A stretch of 58,583 nucleotides of DNA, from NCBI GenBank assembly GCA_015680685.1, contig MNCI01002245.1, positions 33,803 to 92,385 on the forward strand, read 5' to 3'. This DNA is from Gnetum montanum. Taxonomy: Eukaryota > Streptophyta > Gnetopsida > Gnetales > Gnetaceae. The notes under the pieces were generated by a model, which saw nothing but the letters and a program-made list of their open reading frames with translations, was not told where the DNA came from and did no database searches. The translations under genes were made by a program, and so were the position numbers. This document shows, piece by piece, positions 1-11,260 of this stretch (positions within the stretch are counted from its first letter, which is position 1; each line of letters opens with the position of its first letter).

Positions 1-47
1 GGTGCTCGTAACGTTCCAGCCTTGCACCGACGATTTCGGTTGGTACA
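1..47 (+). mobile_element. 3' tail of the 5' LTR of element A (Tat-like Ty3/gypsy)
   Basis: The first 47 bases end in TTGGTACA and are followed directly by a primer-binding-like sequence. They resemble the last ~47 bases of the LTR ending at 3075 (both contain CCGACGATTTC and end GGTACA). This identifies them as the end of the upstream LTR of the same element; the rest lies outside the window. The match is by eye and includes several mismatches. Confidence 0.7.
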
Positions 48-52
48 GTTTT

Positions 53-70
53 TGGCGCTAGAAGGAGGGC
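53..70 (+). promoter_or_regulatory. Primer-binding site of element A
   Basis: TGGCGCTAGAAGGAGGGC begins six bases after the LTR end and starts with TGG, as expected for pairing to a tRNA 3' CCA end. A decayed version of the same sequence lies beside the 5' LTR of element B (reverse strand, about 49035-49058), so the two elements share priming. I could not assign the tRNA species. Confidence 0.6.
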
Positions 71-94
71 CCACCGAAAACCTTGCTTGCAAAT

Positions 95-360
95 CTTATA
101 GCGTCTACGTTGCCAAACTGAAACTCCAGCGTCTACGCTGCTAATAGACTATAGCGTCTACACTGCTAACAAACTATAGCGTCTACGCTGCCAAACTAAA
201 CCCCAGCGTCTACGCTAACTTTGTTTCAAATTCCTAGTGTCTACGCTGCTACAGTGCTTTTACGCCTGCTATAGTGCTTTTACGCTTGCTACAGTGCTTT
301 TACGCTTGATACAGTGCTTTTATGCCTGCTACAGTGTTTTTACGCCTGCTACAGTGTCGG
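95..360 (+). repeat. Two tandem arrays in the leader of element A
   Basis: From about 95 to 235, a degenerate unit containing AGCGTCTACGCTGC recurs about five times with 30-35-base spacing. From 248 to about 357, a 20-base unit, GCTACAGTGCTTTTACGCCT, is repeated five times plus a partial copy with few changes. Both arrays lie between the primer site and gag. The short reading frame across them is repeat translation and not a gene. The remaining leader (360-598) has no recognisable feature. Confidence 0.8.
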
Positions 361-598
361 GCATACAATACACACAACATAACAATTCCGAGATGACTTC
401 CTCTTACCCGAAATCGCCATCCGCGTACGACTACGGTTCATAATTTTATACTTAGCCAAATTTTCTCCCGTTTACATTGTACATGCTAGACCCTTAGAAA
501 AATTTTCAGTGTTCACACATCGGACACTCTGCACACTTAGCCCGAAACACACTCGGCACTTGTTAGCTAGCTCATAAGTTGCCCCATCACACATCACC

Positions 599-2182
599 AT
601 GGAGTCATCCCCGACCTCTAATGCACGCGCCTTCATAGTCTTGACACAAGAACAGTATAACTACATTTGTGTGAAGATTCAAGCCAACCTTCCTCTTGAC
701 ACCATAGAACAGGAGGCAAAACGAAACTTCGAGCACATATACATGGGAGGTCACAAATTCGTCCCCTCTGTATATGACATCATCCCCCTTTCTGAACCTC
801 AGCATAAACTCATCTCCCAGCTCCTTCTGGCAAGGAGCCAAAACTCACGGCGACCCAATGAGGAGCCCCAAAGCCAACATGAAGTAGATGACTTCGAGGC
901 ACAATCTGAACCTGAGGATTCATACCACACCCACAGTCCCCATGCCTACGTGAACCCATCACTCCATCCTCGCATGGGACAGACAACTACTCACCAAGTG
1001 TCAATGAACACACAAGCACCAGTACCCCAACAGAGATTACCCACCTCCATCTCCATCCAGTACATACCGCACATGCAAACACATGGGGCCACTTTCACTA
1101 CATCGACCCCACACATCCAGGGTGTCACTTCACAGTTTGTGGCTAGGCAAGGGACCATACGCCTTGTTCAACAACCCACTCAATTGAACGTGCCACACCC
1201 TGCAACCACAACTCTGAACATTGCTCCACAGCAACAAATGACAACCCAACAACCTCCCCAACCAACTAGTCTGCCTACCGCTCAAGAGTGGGCAGACGTA
1301 AAACAGATGATGCAAGCGTTAGCGGATGAGGTAAAGCAACTCAAAGCTGACAACACTGAACAAGTTAAAGTACTAGATTTCTATCGCGACGATCCAATTA
1401 GCTCTTCAGTGCCACCGTTAGCTTTACCCAAGGGAATCACATTGCCCCAGTTAACCAAGTACAATGGGGAGGGAGATCCAAACGCTCACTTAGTTACATT
1501 TCGATCAAAACCTCTATTGCTTCAAGCTTGGCCCCACACAATCTTGTGAGTGTTCGCTATGTCCTTAACGAGCGTAGCCTTAGACTGGTACCGAGCCTTG
1601 CCTCGTAACTTCATATCCTCTCTGGAGGATCTGTTACATCAGTTCGTTACCCAGTTTAAGTACAACCTCAAGCCTGAAGCCACACTAGACAGTCTGATAT
1701 AGGTGAAACAAGCACCACTTGAGCCTGTGCAAAAGTTCATCCAATGATGGAGTGCAGCCCTTAACGAACTTCATGAGCCCATCCCTGAAAAGTATTTGCT
1801 TACAATTCTGAAGGGAACTGTGAATGACTTCGTTAAGCCAAAACTGTACTACCTAAGCGCTCAAACGTTGAGCCAACCGTTCACACAGATCAAGAACATT
1901 GAACAAGCGGCACAAACCAGCAATGACCCCGCCTATGTGGCTTACAAGAACCAACACGTTGCCAAACAAAAGGCAATAACAGAAATTGTGGCCGTAAGCA
2001 CAAAAACAACTAACACCAGTACCAACCCGCCTACAACAATAGGGGCCACCCCAAAGCCCAACTTTCAGTGCAAAGATCGCTCTAAGTACACACCTCTACC
2101 TGCACGACCTTCAGAACTCCTAGAGCAACTCCAGTTTATGCATCCACAGCGTATACGCCCAGCGTATACACCTGCCCCATAG
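599..2182 (+). pseudogene. gag: gag of element A (Tat-lineage Ty3/gypsy), three internal stops
   Basis: Gag forms the retrotransposon particle and packages its RNA. One frame runs from the ATG at 599 to the stop at 2180-2182, about 527 codons, broken only by TGA at 1547-1549, TAG at 1699-1701 and TGA at 1745-1747. The N-terminal ~100 residues and the DDPIS...LTKYNGEGDP segment match the gag of element B on the other strand (48145-46500). The retrotransposon gag core covers ALDWYRALPRNF through VQKFIQ. A Q/P/T-rich linker lies at residues ~110-230. The protein ends after the TPLPARPSELLEQL segment, which in Tat elements precedes protease; protease, RT and integrase are absent. All three stops could be C-to-T changes of CGA or CAG codons. 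Gag identity is strong; the lineage is inferred from similarity to B. Confidence 0.8.
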
Positions 2183-2275
2183 CGTATACGCCCCGGCGTA
2201 TACGCCAGCAAATGTAACACTTGTAAATTAAATCCGGCCTGATGTAGCGTATACGCCCAGCGTATAAGCCCACGT
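2147..2275. repeat. Repeated GCGTATACGC palindromes at the gag/LTR boundary
   Basis: The self-complementary 10-mer GCGTATACGC, or a one-base variant, appears about six times in ~130 bases (around 2150, 2163, 2182, 2195, 2243 and 2258) and again as a half copy near 2889. The cluster straddles the end of gag and the start of the LTR. Confidence 0.75.
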
Positions 2276-2309
2276 GTCTCCCAACCCGAATTCCCCGGTA
2301 AAACCTGTC

Positions 2310-2317
2310 TATAAAAG
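2310..2317 (+). promoter_or_regulatory. TATA box in the element A LTR
   Basis: TATAAAAG preceded by GTC and followed by GCCC, about 100 bases inside the LTR, where a plant LTR promoter is expected. A transcription start about 30 bases downstream is inferred. Confidence 0.55.
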
Positions 2318-2569
2318 GCCCAGTTTTCCATGAAACCAGAGGTCAGAGGGCGGTTGGCAAAAAAACTCCCAAAGGAGACAAGAGCCATTTACGCTGCGGA
2401 CCAGAGCTCAAAAACCCTCTTACGCTGGAGAGCCCTGTACACCATACACACAGTCTCTACGCTCCGCCTCCCTTGCGAACCAGCCGAGTCATTCATGCAC
2501 ACGCCGGGGCCTTTCATCCGCCTTGTGCCCAGCCACAATTGAATTAGACCGGTGCACCACATTTCCATT

Positions 2570-2890
2570 CCATAATACAGTTTATAGTTTACAGTTTACA
2601 ATTTACGCTGTGTTCACATTGTTTCTGCTTACGCTAGTTTACATTTACACTCTGTTTACGCTGTCTACGCCCTGTTTACACTGTTTACGCTGTATACGCC
2701 TTGTTTACGCTTTACACTACGCTCGTTTACACTTGCACGCCTTACGCTTTCTACACTCTGTTTACGCTTTACGCTGTCTACGCTGTACGCTGTCCACACT
2801 TTACACCATTACACTGTTTACACTTTGTTTACGCCTTGTTTTCACCGTTCGCCAGTTTTACGCCCGTTACACAGTTTACGCATAACCCAG
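2570..2890 (+). repeat. TTTACGC-rich degenerate array in the element A LTR
   Basis: About 320 bases composed of variants of GTTTACGCTGTCTACGCC, with TTTACGC or TTTACAC every 8-15 bases. The overlapping short reading frames are translations of this array and not genes. Similar TTTACGC and ATACGC words recur at 58390-58583. Confidence 0.75.
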
Positions 2891-3077
2891 CGTATAACAC
2901 TTCAGTGATGCTCGGGGAAATCCTTGTCTGATCCGCATGCGGACCACCCAAGGTACCCTACCTTCGTGCATTCCAGCATGCCCTCAGGTGAAGGTGGGGT
3001 CATCTGTGCTCGTCCTGCGATCCCGCGGTCTCTGTTTTTCCTTCCAGCCAGGGACCGACGATTTCAAGCGGTACACA

Positions 3078-3345
3078 ATGCTTAGCCATGCCCTTCCCAT
3101 GATGATTAGGAAGTCCCATTTATAATTCTCCACCTTGATTGCTAGGAAATTAGTAGGATAAGACCACCCACAAACAATGGTCATAATGTCTTCTACTAGT
3201 CCCAATGGAATAGTGATGGACTAGTTTTCCAATTTCAATCTAATATTACTTTTCTTAAGAGGTGGTAGGTTCCATGTAGCATACATCTCATGAGAAATCA
3301 AGTTGACACTAGAACCTAAATCAAGAAGGAAATTACATGGTTCGT
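3078..3345 (-). pseudogene. Protease of Athila-like element C1, cut by element A
   Basis: On the minus strand this reads as a retrotransposon aspartic protease, which cleaves the Gag-Pol polyprotein. The active-site segment FLLDLGSSVNLIS is intact (around 3310-3340). It is followed by the family segment LVEDIMTIVCGWSYPTNFLA and the C-terminal IIMGRAWLSI (about 3100-3200). C2 (16420-16720) and E (53950-54260) carry the same segments in degraded form. The frame is lost at 3076, where the LTR of element A begins, so A inserted here. The remainder of C1 pol lies beyond the left edge of the window or has been lost. Confidence 0.8.
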
Positions 3346-5451
3346 TCCTAATAATCTATAAATAAATAAAAGGACTCCTAGGATGGGCTAATTTCCTAGG
3401 AACGTTGCCAGCCTGAATCTAATCAAATATGGCATAAGTGGGCATAACAATATGGATTCTGGATAGTATTTGGTTTGAAGGGAACTCAAAGGAATTAAGG
3501 ATAGAGAGAGATGGAGAAGTAGGGTTGCCAACTACATGTGTATGTGAGGGCTTAGGTGGACTGTTGGATCAGAAAAAAGGTCTTTTTCATAATATATTAT
3601 CCAAACAACTTGGTTAATGAATTGGTTGTAGATTAATAAACCTAATAGCATTTCATTGCTATGGTTGGGCTAGAAGTTCACCTTGCATAGATGGAGTAGG
3701 TGGTAGCTATGTTGAGAATGGAGGAATAGGTGCAAAAATAGGAGGAGGATAAGGATATAAGGTGGTATCCCTTCTTGAATTTGGAAAATGAGTTTGATAA
3801 TAATCAGGAGGGTAGTAGTGAGGTTGAAAAGTAGAAATGTGACTAGAAGAGTCATGTGGAGATAGGGATTGCTGAACATAATACCCACATGAATTAGGTT
3901 ATCTGTAAAGGAATTACTACATTGGCAGTGCTAGTGCCCATGATTGTGGTTATTGCCACTGTTGATATTGCTCATATGGTTCTAGTGGAATTCCACTTGG
4001 ATAATACTATTGTTGTTGATAATACTGTTACTACTGATGGAAATGCCTAAGGTTGCCTTGAGGATAAGGAAATCTTCTAGGTGTTTGCATTCTTGCTAGT
4101 TGGAAACTTAGAGCATACACCCTAGACTCCTGTAAGGGTGACACAATGGGGCAACATCCCTTAGGATGTTAGATATCACATTCATTGTCATCATTTGATT
4201 CAGTTTCTGCAACTTCCTTTATTGTAGCAATCTTGCCCTTATCCCTTTGATTGGCACATTTAGCTTCCTTTTTCCTCCTATGCTCATGATCACTATCTTG
4301 TTCTTTAGATTCTTTAGAAATTTTTAAGATATCTTAAAATCTACTATCTATAGAGTCTCATAATTAATCAACCTTGGCCAAAATTTCAAAGGTAAATTTT
4401 TGAAGTGGTAATGTTTTTCAATTCACCACCTCATCAAGTGATCATTCCTCCTCACTCTCCTTCTTGTGAATGGAAGGATTACGGTTGTACTCTTCTATAG
4501 TTTTGTGTTTCCTCAACTCTCCTTCTTCCTTTTCCACCTACTCAATCAACCATTAGATCTAATGAGCTCTTAATTCTAATAATTGTCATTGGGGATCGAC
4601 TCTAAGAGTTCTCCTTGTTTTTGATCGAAGCCCATCTATGATATGACGAAGTTGCTCCTATTGAGAATAACCATGACCAAGCCATCTATGTAATAGAGAA
4701 TAGTATCAATCCATGACGATATCCAAGGATTCATATGTCCCTTGTTTGCATCCTTGGATCTACCTAAGTTAGACACATGGGAGTATGTCTAATACTTATT
4801 ATTGAATAATTCAAGCATTGTACTCCACTTTTTGATGAATTCTAGTTCTAAGGACTGGTACCAATTTTTTGCTTCTTTAATGAGTATCCTAGGAAATAAC
4901 TTAAGCTTTTGCTAGTCAATTTCTATATTTTGTTAAGTACAAGTAGCATGGAAAGCTTGAATATTGTTCTATGGATCTAAGTTATATCCCCCTCCTAATC
5001 AAGGGATATTGTTCATGTCTAGCCTCTTGATTTGACTATCCTTTATGTACCTTGTGAGAATCTTCGCTACCTCTGCAATGTTTAGCATGCTCCAGGAAAT
5101 GAGCAAAGGCTCATCGAGGCCATGATTCTAATGCCTATGATTTCCTCTACTACCCCTTCATTCATGGTGATGGATCTCTCCTAAATGCCTACACCCTTGA
5201 TCTTAGCTTGCCTAATAGTCCCTATGATTATCTCAGTCCCATTAGTTACCTTCATCATGATTGCATCCCCTACAGTTGCATTTAGAGCCATAAGAGAAAG
5301 AAGATGATGACGAATAGAAAGAGGAAGCAAAACTAACACCATCATAGTGCTTTCCACCCCTTCTTCAGTGATCATGGCCATGATCACAATCATGCTTTTT
5401 GTCAGCATTCCTACACTAACTCTTCTCCTTGGATCCGATACCATTTTGGGG
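3346..5451 (-). pseudogene. gag: gag (C-terminal part) of Athila-like element C1
   Basis: This is the C-terminal two thirds of a Ty3/gypsy gag in several frames with many stops. At 5181-5444 (minus), the sequence aligns with the plus-strand gag of element D around 20370-20560. The core (about 4600-5060) is homologous to the PRFEGGYNIDP segment of C2 and the matching segment of D. The tail (about 3660-4060) is Q/Y/P-rich (QYYQQQ, GIPLEPYEQYQQWQ), typical of Athila-type gag tails. Its N-terminal third lies at 13085-13660, on the other side of the pararetroviral insertion; the two halves meet at neighbouring positions of the D gag (near 20335 and 20372). No nucleocapsid zinc knuckle was recognised. 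Confidence 0.7.
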
Positions 5452-5953
5452 GTGATGGTCGCTTAGGGCCGTCAAGGACTGGTCCATCTTAGTGTGACAC
5501 ATATGCGGATCATCAAACCGTAGGATCCCTTTACTTCGACTCATTCCTTCTGAATCCATGGCTGACTTCCTCGCATAGCATCTTGTCAGAACTCAATCTT
5601 ACACAGCGCACTCCTCTCAATCGGCACTTTCTTTCAGGGAGTTCGTTAGAAAAAGAAGCTACCTTCCAACCAAGCTATCAAAAGGGTCGAACAAAAAAAT
5701 GGAATCATGACATTCAAAAACGAAGCATACAACACACCTAATCAAGAGACAGTGCCAAGAAAGCCATAGTGCTTCCAGATGATGATTATTGACGGAATCT
5801 TAGATAAGAAGAAATCAAGATAAGACAAACATAGAGCAATACTCCAAAGAAAAAGATAATGAAATGCCAATTAATCCACAATAGAAGCGAATTCATTAAG
5901 AGCAATTGTTGAACATACAAGCAAAGACAAGCTTACAGACTAATACACACAAC
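5452..5953 (-). repeat. Left inverted repeat: reversed copy of the viral leader
   Basis: The reverse complement of this segment aligns along its whole length with 12577-13084 at roughly 85% identity by eye. Shared blocks include AACTCCCTGAAAGAAAG, GAGTATTGCTCTATGTTTGT and CCAGTCCTTGA. It carries no gene. Its inner end lies close to where the pregenomic RNA would begin, and its outer end matches the end of the leader. Confidence 0.9.
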
Positions 5954-6072
5954 TGTTTCCCAATACAAATTACCTAATGATTTAGGTCTACCATACTCCT
6001 TATATTCAAACAATGTCTTAGCTAACATAAACAAATGAAAGAATAGAAACACTTTCTAAGTTTTATTGGACA

Positions 6073-7365
6073 ATGGGAAAGAGTCTGGTATCTACCCCTA
6101 ATATTTCAATTAGGCCAAATTTGGGGTCTAAAATGAAGAAAAGTCCATCATGTCCTGTGATAAGCTTAGAACTAGATGGTCCATTAAGGTCATCCTCATC
6201 TTGCCCAGTTTTTTTTGAAATAGAAGAACTACCAAATAGTGATAATGATGTTTAGGAAATCCCAATTCCTGATTTAAATCTTCCCTCTCTCATCCAGTCT
6301 CATGATAAGTATGGAAAGCAATATGTGTATCCGCCTACGCCAATAGGTGATCTGTATTAAGATGAAGTTGAAAATCCTTTTGAACAAGAAGATCAGGAAT
6401 TATTAAGACAAGTAGCTTTAGGTAACAAAGTAACTTATGATGAAAATTCTGTAATCATTTATGATGAAGAACGTGAACAAAGGATTCAAGAAGAAGAAAA
6501 TAGGAGATTTAGGATTCAAATTTTTAATATTTTGGTTCAAGCTGCTTTAGATGAAGTTGATGATGACATCAGGCTTAATGATGATGAAGATGATAAGGAT
6601 GATGGAGAAGCAAGAATTGGAATTATAGATGGTTATCCACATATTTTGATGTTAAGGTTAAGAAGTTTGACATTTCCTAATGCAACTGATGCTAAAGGAA
6701 AAGGAGTTGAGGAGATCTCTGAAGAGCAGCAGGCGATTTTACCATTTTCTAAGGCCTTGCTAAAGAAGAAATCTTTTATGTCAGGAGGACATAAAGATCT
6801 AAGATTTCTAGAGATTCCAAAGGATGCAATATACAATTTTGCAAATACATTCTCTGCAAGAATGGCAACGTCAATCTAACAGTCAGAAGCATTGCTTGAT
6901 ATTAAAGGAAAAGGTATCAGACCTATTTTACTACCGTTATTCACTGATGAAGAAATAGATAAATGGAAAGCTCAGAATTATGCATATGTTCATCTGGGTC
7001 AAATTGATATCATGGTTAGTCCTAAGTTCAACTACAATATTGGGGCAGAATATGTAGTTACGTTATTAGATAATTGAGTAATTAGTGATGGTATATGCTA
7101 AGATCTAGAAACCACATGGGAAACAACAAAGATCTGTCAGTTCAGAGGAACGCTTGATTCTGATGCTCTCTACACAGTCCAGCCAAATTACCAATTAGCA
7201 TTAAATGATGATTATATAACAAGTGCTTTGTTGTTATGTATAGAGATACATGGCATAGATCTGCTTCCAGGTGTAGTTTATGCAGCTATTGTGGTTCATG
7301 GAACGTATCAGCTATCAAATAAAATTCTAATGAACCACAAGTTGAAGTGGGGAGTTTAGTTTCTC
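6073..7365 (+). pseudogene. Caulimovirid polyprotein, N-terminal region and movement protein
   Basis: The ATG at 6073 opens a frame that stays constant (frame 1) to about 10232, with stops at 6253, 6358, 6877, 7075 and others. The first ~270 codons are acidic and low-complexity, with a repeated SxSCPV motif near residues 27 and 48. The movement protein, of the 30K superfamily that moves virus through plasmodesmata, covers about 6895-7350. It shows the YVHLGQIDI segment, GAEYVVTLLDN, then FRGTLDSDALYTVQPNYQ and a C-terminal GIDLLPGVVYAAIVVHG. These match the general pattern of caulimovirid movement proteins. Later stops make it non-functional. Confidence 0.75.
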
Positions 7366-9357
7366 AAAGGAAGTTAACATTTGATCACATGTAGAAGATC
7401 GATTCATGCACCTGACTACATTCAAAGTTTTCCAAAGATCCAGAACCTGCTACAAGATTAAGAATTCAAGACCATGGAAAAGCCAAAAAGAAGATGGAGT
7501 TAATACCTAATTCAACAATTTGGAAGGTCTGAAATAGTTACTTTGGAAGCACTCCCAGTAGTACTCCCTTCTCAAAAATTTGCAAAATCATCAACAACAT
7601 CAACCTCACCCAACTATGATACTCGTGCTGCAATCTTGATGATGCAACCCTCCTACAGAAAAGTAGGAAACTAAAGGTTACTAAGTGGCGGTCAATGGCC
7701 ACCTCTTGGTGCATATCATACAACAGCATCACAAGTTGATCCACCAGTTACAAGAGTAGATTGTAGCTACTTGCTTGAGCATTCAGTTGCCAGTCCTACA
7801 GACCAATAGGACACCATTCGTCAGCTCAACTACTTGTATCATTGGATGTCATATGCTTCACAGCATATCACACGCATGCATGATCATCTCAGCCAAATTG
7901 AACATGGTGTTGATCGGATTGACGATCATGTCAGTGTTATGTCCAAAGAAATGAGCGATCATCTCACTGCCTATGAAGCAATCATTGAGCACAAGCTTGA
8001 CGAACAGCAGACAAAGAAGTAACAGTAACCGAGTGTGACAAAGCAAAAAATTCAAGCAGTGTATACCCTTGAAAATCAATTGGTTCTTCCAAAAGCTCGA
8101 GAATCTTCTGTACCAGTTTTACAAGCTCAACCGTCCGCACCATCAAGTAAGCCAGTCCTTAAAGATCCGAGAGATCATCTACTCCTCAAAAAGATTAAAT
8201 GTCTTCAAATTGAAAAGGAAGTGAAAAAGCCCAAGTCAGAAGGATAGCAATCAGGACCATCTAGTCCTAAAAATTCAAAGCCAAAATATGAAGATGATTT
8301 TCAACGACACATCATGATGGCAAGGAGAGTTCATCTGAATCCTCCATGAAGCAGAAATCCAGTCAATCCACCTCCTGTGTTCTCTGCATTTCAACAATGG
8401 CCAACAGCATTAATTCCTGTAATTGACATTATTTTCTTGCCGCCAAAAGAGTTGTTGCACGCATTGCATCTTTGGATAGACAAACTTAGAACAACCATGC
8501 ATGTTCTAAATCTAGATGAAAGAATAGTCATTATCGATGCATTTACCCAAGCTAGTGGAAAAATTCGACATTGGTGGGAAAGTTCCAGCCAAGAATAGCA
8601 AGAACAGATCATCAGCATAGGATTACAAGGTGTGTTCATTGCCTTAGTTACAGAATTTATAGTACATCTTTTTGCAAATATTAGATTGAAAGATAAATTG
8701 CTCTTCAGTCAGAGAAAGTTGCATGATTTGAAGTATTTTGAGCAATTTAGTGCTAAATATGTTAATGAGGTCTATAGATTAGCTTTTCATAAAGATCAGA
8801 TGATTCCTTATCTATATCTAGGAAGCTTGCTTGCTAAACTTGGAAAAATGGTGTTATATAAAGCTCTTGAAAAGAATATAGATCTGTCTTTAACCTACTT
8901 TGCAGACATGGTGCATATGGTTAGACAAGAACTTTAGTTTGCATGCTACAATGTCTAGTTACACACTTTACTTCCTTCAGCGGAAGTTTATGCTAATCTA
9001 GATGGGGTCGATGTGTTTAGTAGAGCCCCATGAGCTCCTTTCAAAAATCCAAAGAAGATAATATTTCAGCGAAAGTAGTTTAGAAGACCATCTCAACCAA
9101 GGTTCACTCAAAGAAAATGGAGATGATCATTCAAGCCAAATTTGAAGCATTTCTTTACTAAGAAATGAAAAGGTCCCTTCAATAGAAAAAAGGTAACCTG
9201 TTATTCATGCAAAAATCAAGGTCACTATGCAAATGAATGTCCACAGAAAAGGCCAGATCATAAGATGAAAGCATTCTTTGAAAGCTATATTGAAGACTGG
9301 GAACTCGTAGATGATCCAGAAGCAAAAGCCGTAGAAGAAAAGATTTATGCAATTTAA
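7366..9357 (+). pseudogene. Caulimovirid capsid region: coiled coil, CP core, zinc knuckle
   Basis: The same frame continues. Residues encoded at 7834-8022 form a heptad-like, His/Asp-rich coiled coil (HDHLSQIEHGVDRIDDHV), comparable to virion-associated or oligomerisation segments. The capsid core follows at about 8377-8940 (FPPKELLHALHLWID; KIRHWW; FSAKYVNEVYRLAF). A basic stretch lies at 9040-9190, then a complete CCHC zinc knuckle, CYSCKNQGHYANECP, at about 9199-9243, used for RNA binding. Stops at 8021, 8245, 8596, 8935 and several in the basic region disrupt it. The zinc knuckle is intact and diagnostic; the capsid assignment rests on order and composition. Confidence 0.75.
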
Positions 9358-10232
9358 GTCTTGTCAGATTCTAAGCAAGGTTCAAATGAAGAGACACCTT
9401 AAGAAAGTGAATTATCACTAGAAGATGGTGAAGAACTCCAACGAAGTTTCATGATGCAGCCATCCTCTAGCGAATTCAAAGAAGAATGGTTCACTGATAT
9501 TTTGCTTGAAGATCTTGAAGAAGTCAAGACATGGCTAAATGAAGAAGAAGTGTGGTCAACCTCAGATGAATATCAAGAGATTCAATTCAAATCTAAAGAT
9601 CAATTTGGAGATCGTGATTCAAGTATTTCTTCAACTCTGGGATGTAGAGAAACATTGTTAAAAGCTACCTATGAAGATGATTCAGATGAAGAACCAACCC
9701 CGAAGATCATCAACCAAAAGTTGCCAAAGTTCTTAGCCACACCATATCAGAAGCGTTTTCTAGTTGCAGCAAAAATTGGCAAATGGACAAAAGAGAAGAC
9801 TCGTCAAGTAGACCCTCAAGTTCAGCACCAAATTAAGCATTTACTTTCTCTACATAGCATTTTATTAGTTCCAGTTAAAGTAGTAGTAGATGGAAAAGAA
9901 AAGTGGAAGAAATATCAAGCTTTCATTGATACTGGAGCAACTTTGTATTTTTGCCATAAAGATGTTTTAGAAAATTTGGTTACGCATAAACTAGTCACAT
10001 TGGACACAATGAATGGTGTCAGAAAACTTACCCATTTTGCATTTGATGTGCCAATATCTCTTAATGATGAATATGTGAGTTCAACAAATTTTGTGCAAAT
10101 CTCTGATAGTGGTTTTGATATAGGATTGGGTGCTTTCTTCATGGACAATCTTGGTCCATACACAATTAGGCATGAAATGATAGTATGTTCATCCTTGCAA
10201 AAGGATGATCATCCGAAGATTATTTTAAGTAA
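9358..10232 (+). pseudogene. Caulimovirid protease region
   Basis: The longest open stretch of the virus (9451-10305) lies here. Residues 1-110 are acidic spacer (EDLEEVKTWLNEEE). The retropepsin-like domain follows, with active site AFIDTGATLYF (about 9919-9950); Asp-Thr-Gly-Ala is fully conserved. Downstream is GFDIGLGAFFMDNLGPY, corresponding to the ILG-type flap/core segment of viral aspartic proteases. Its role is processing of the polyprotein. After about 10232 the reading shifts from frame 1 to frame 3, so the ~25 residues up to the stop at 10303 are out-of-frame sequence. Confidence 0.8.
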
Positions 10233-11260
10233 ATTCCGCCTCAATTGCAGAGAAACAAGCATCCGCAGATTCGCACAAATTTCAATAGAGATAATCCTTC
10301 TTTAAAGCAAGTATTGACATAATATGAGCTAGAGGATATTGCCAAGCAAAAATATGCTCTAATTCAAGAATTGAAAATGGCTCAAATTGATTTGAATGAT
10401 GAAGAGAAAAGATGTTATAGTAGCTGTTGTGAAGAACTGAAGAAATGCTGTTGTGAGCATCCATTGGATTTTTGGGATAAAGATAGTCCTGAAGCACACA
10501 TTCCAACTGTGCATAACATCCTAGTCCAATCTAAGGTAATTGTACTGAATCAACAAGATACTGAAGAAATGGCAAAACAAGTGGCAGAATTTCTAGAAAA
10601 AGGGTTAATTCAAAGATCTCAATCCAATTATGCCTGTTCCAGTTTTATTGTTCGAAATCATGATGAGATAGCCAGAGGAAAATCCAGAATGGTAATCAAT
10701 TACATACCATTAAATGCAGTTACCATCGACGTCAAATGACCATTACCCAACAAATAGTTGCTAATTCAAACAGTTGCAGGAAAGAAAGTGTTCAGTAAAT
10801 TTGATTGCAAAAGTGGATATCATTAGATCTGAATCGTAGAGGCTGATATTCATAAAATGGCATTCAACACTCCTCAAGGTTTATTTGAATGGACAGTAAT
10901 GCCATTTGGGTTAAAAAATGCTCCATCCTAGTTTTAGAGAAGAATGGATGCCATTTTCAAGAATTCACACAATTTTGTAGCCAACTATTTCGATGATCTT
11001 GTGATATTTTCAGACAATCCCACAGAGCATGTTTCTCATCTGCATCAGTTTGCACAGCTTTGCATTCAACATGGAATTGGGTTTTCCTCTGATAGTACGA
11101 AGTTTCAAATCGGTAAAAAAGCTATTGAATTTTTAGGCATCACCATTCAGGATGGAAAAATTCATATGCAGCCACATGTACTTCAGAAGATTGATAAGTT
11201 TCTAGACCAGCTGGCAAATAAAGAACAGTGCCTTCAATTTTTAGGATGTGTTAATTATGT
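10233..11260 (+). pseudogene. Caulimovirid reverse transcriptase
   Basis: Frame 3 carries the RT that copies pregenomic RNA into DNA. Visible motifs in order: KGLIQRSQSNYACSSFIVRN (about 10600-10660), GKSRMVINYIPLN (domain 2), KVFSKFDCKSGYH (first catalytic Asp), [21 protein letters not shown] (about 10857-10918), ANYFDDLVIFSDN (YxDD box, about 10980-11020) and EFLGITIQDGKI (about 11127-11160). Stops occur at 10737, 10755 and around 10825, and two stops lie in the segment just before 10944. The catalytic FDD is intact. YFDD, with an adjoining RNase H and no integrase, is caulimovirid-like. Confidence 0.88.

Larger units (their letters stand above)
2213..3075 (+). mobile_element. 3' LTR of element A
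   Basis: The right edge is set by similarity to bases 1-47 (…CCGACGATTTC…GGTACA). The left edge is placed at TGTAACACTTGTAAATTAAA because it resembles the start of another LTR-like sequence at 58297 (TGTGAAACACCGTGAAAATT); this edge is less certain and I see no clear polypurine tract before it. A TATA box (TATAAAAG, 2310-2317) lies ~100 bases in. The downstream half is dominated by TTTACGC repeats. The LTR directly follows gag, so the element has no pol. CpG content is far higher than in the surrounding DNA. Confidence 0.6.

Noticed and set aside
237-443. Short frame with FYACYS repeats
   Set aside because: It translates the 20-base leader array of element A.
605-841. Minus-strand frame opposite the gag of A
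   Set aside because: Gag on the plus strand explains this segment and is supported by homology to B.
2523-2931. Cys/Leu/Tyr-rich plus-strand frames
   Set aside because: They translate the TTTACGC array of the element A LTR and carry no domain.
5425-5445. Reverse-strand TGGTATCGGATCC looked like a tRNA-Met primer site beside the left viral arm
   Set aside because: The same place in element D (near 20372) has GGTTTTGATACCCACGGG in continuous gag homology, so it is ordinary gag sequence of C1.
6086-6098. TGGTATCTACCCC near the start of the viral polyprotein as a tRNA-Met primer site
   Set aside because: Only the first seven bases fit the caulimovirid site, and it lies inside the reading frame, so it is probably chance.
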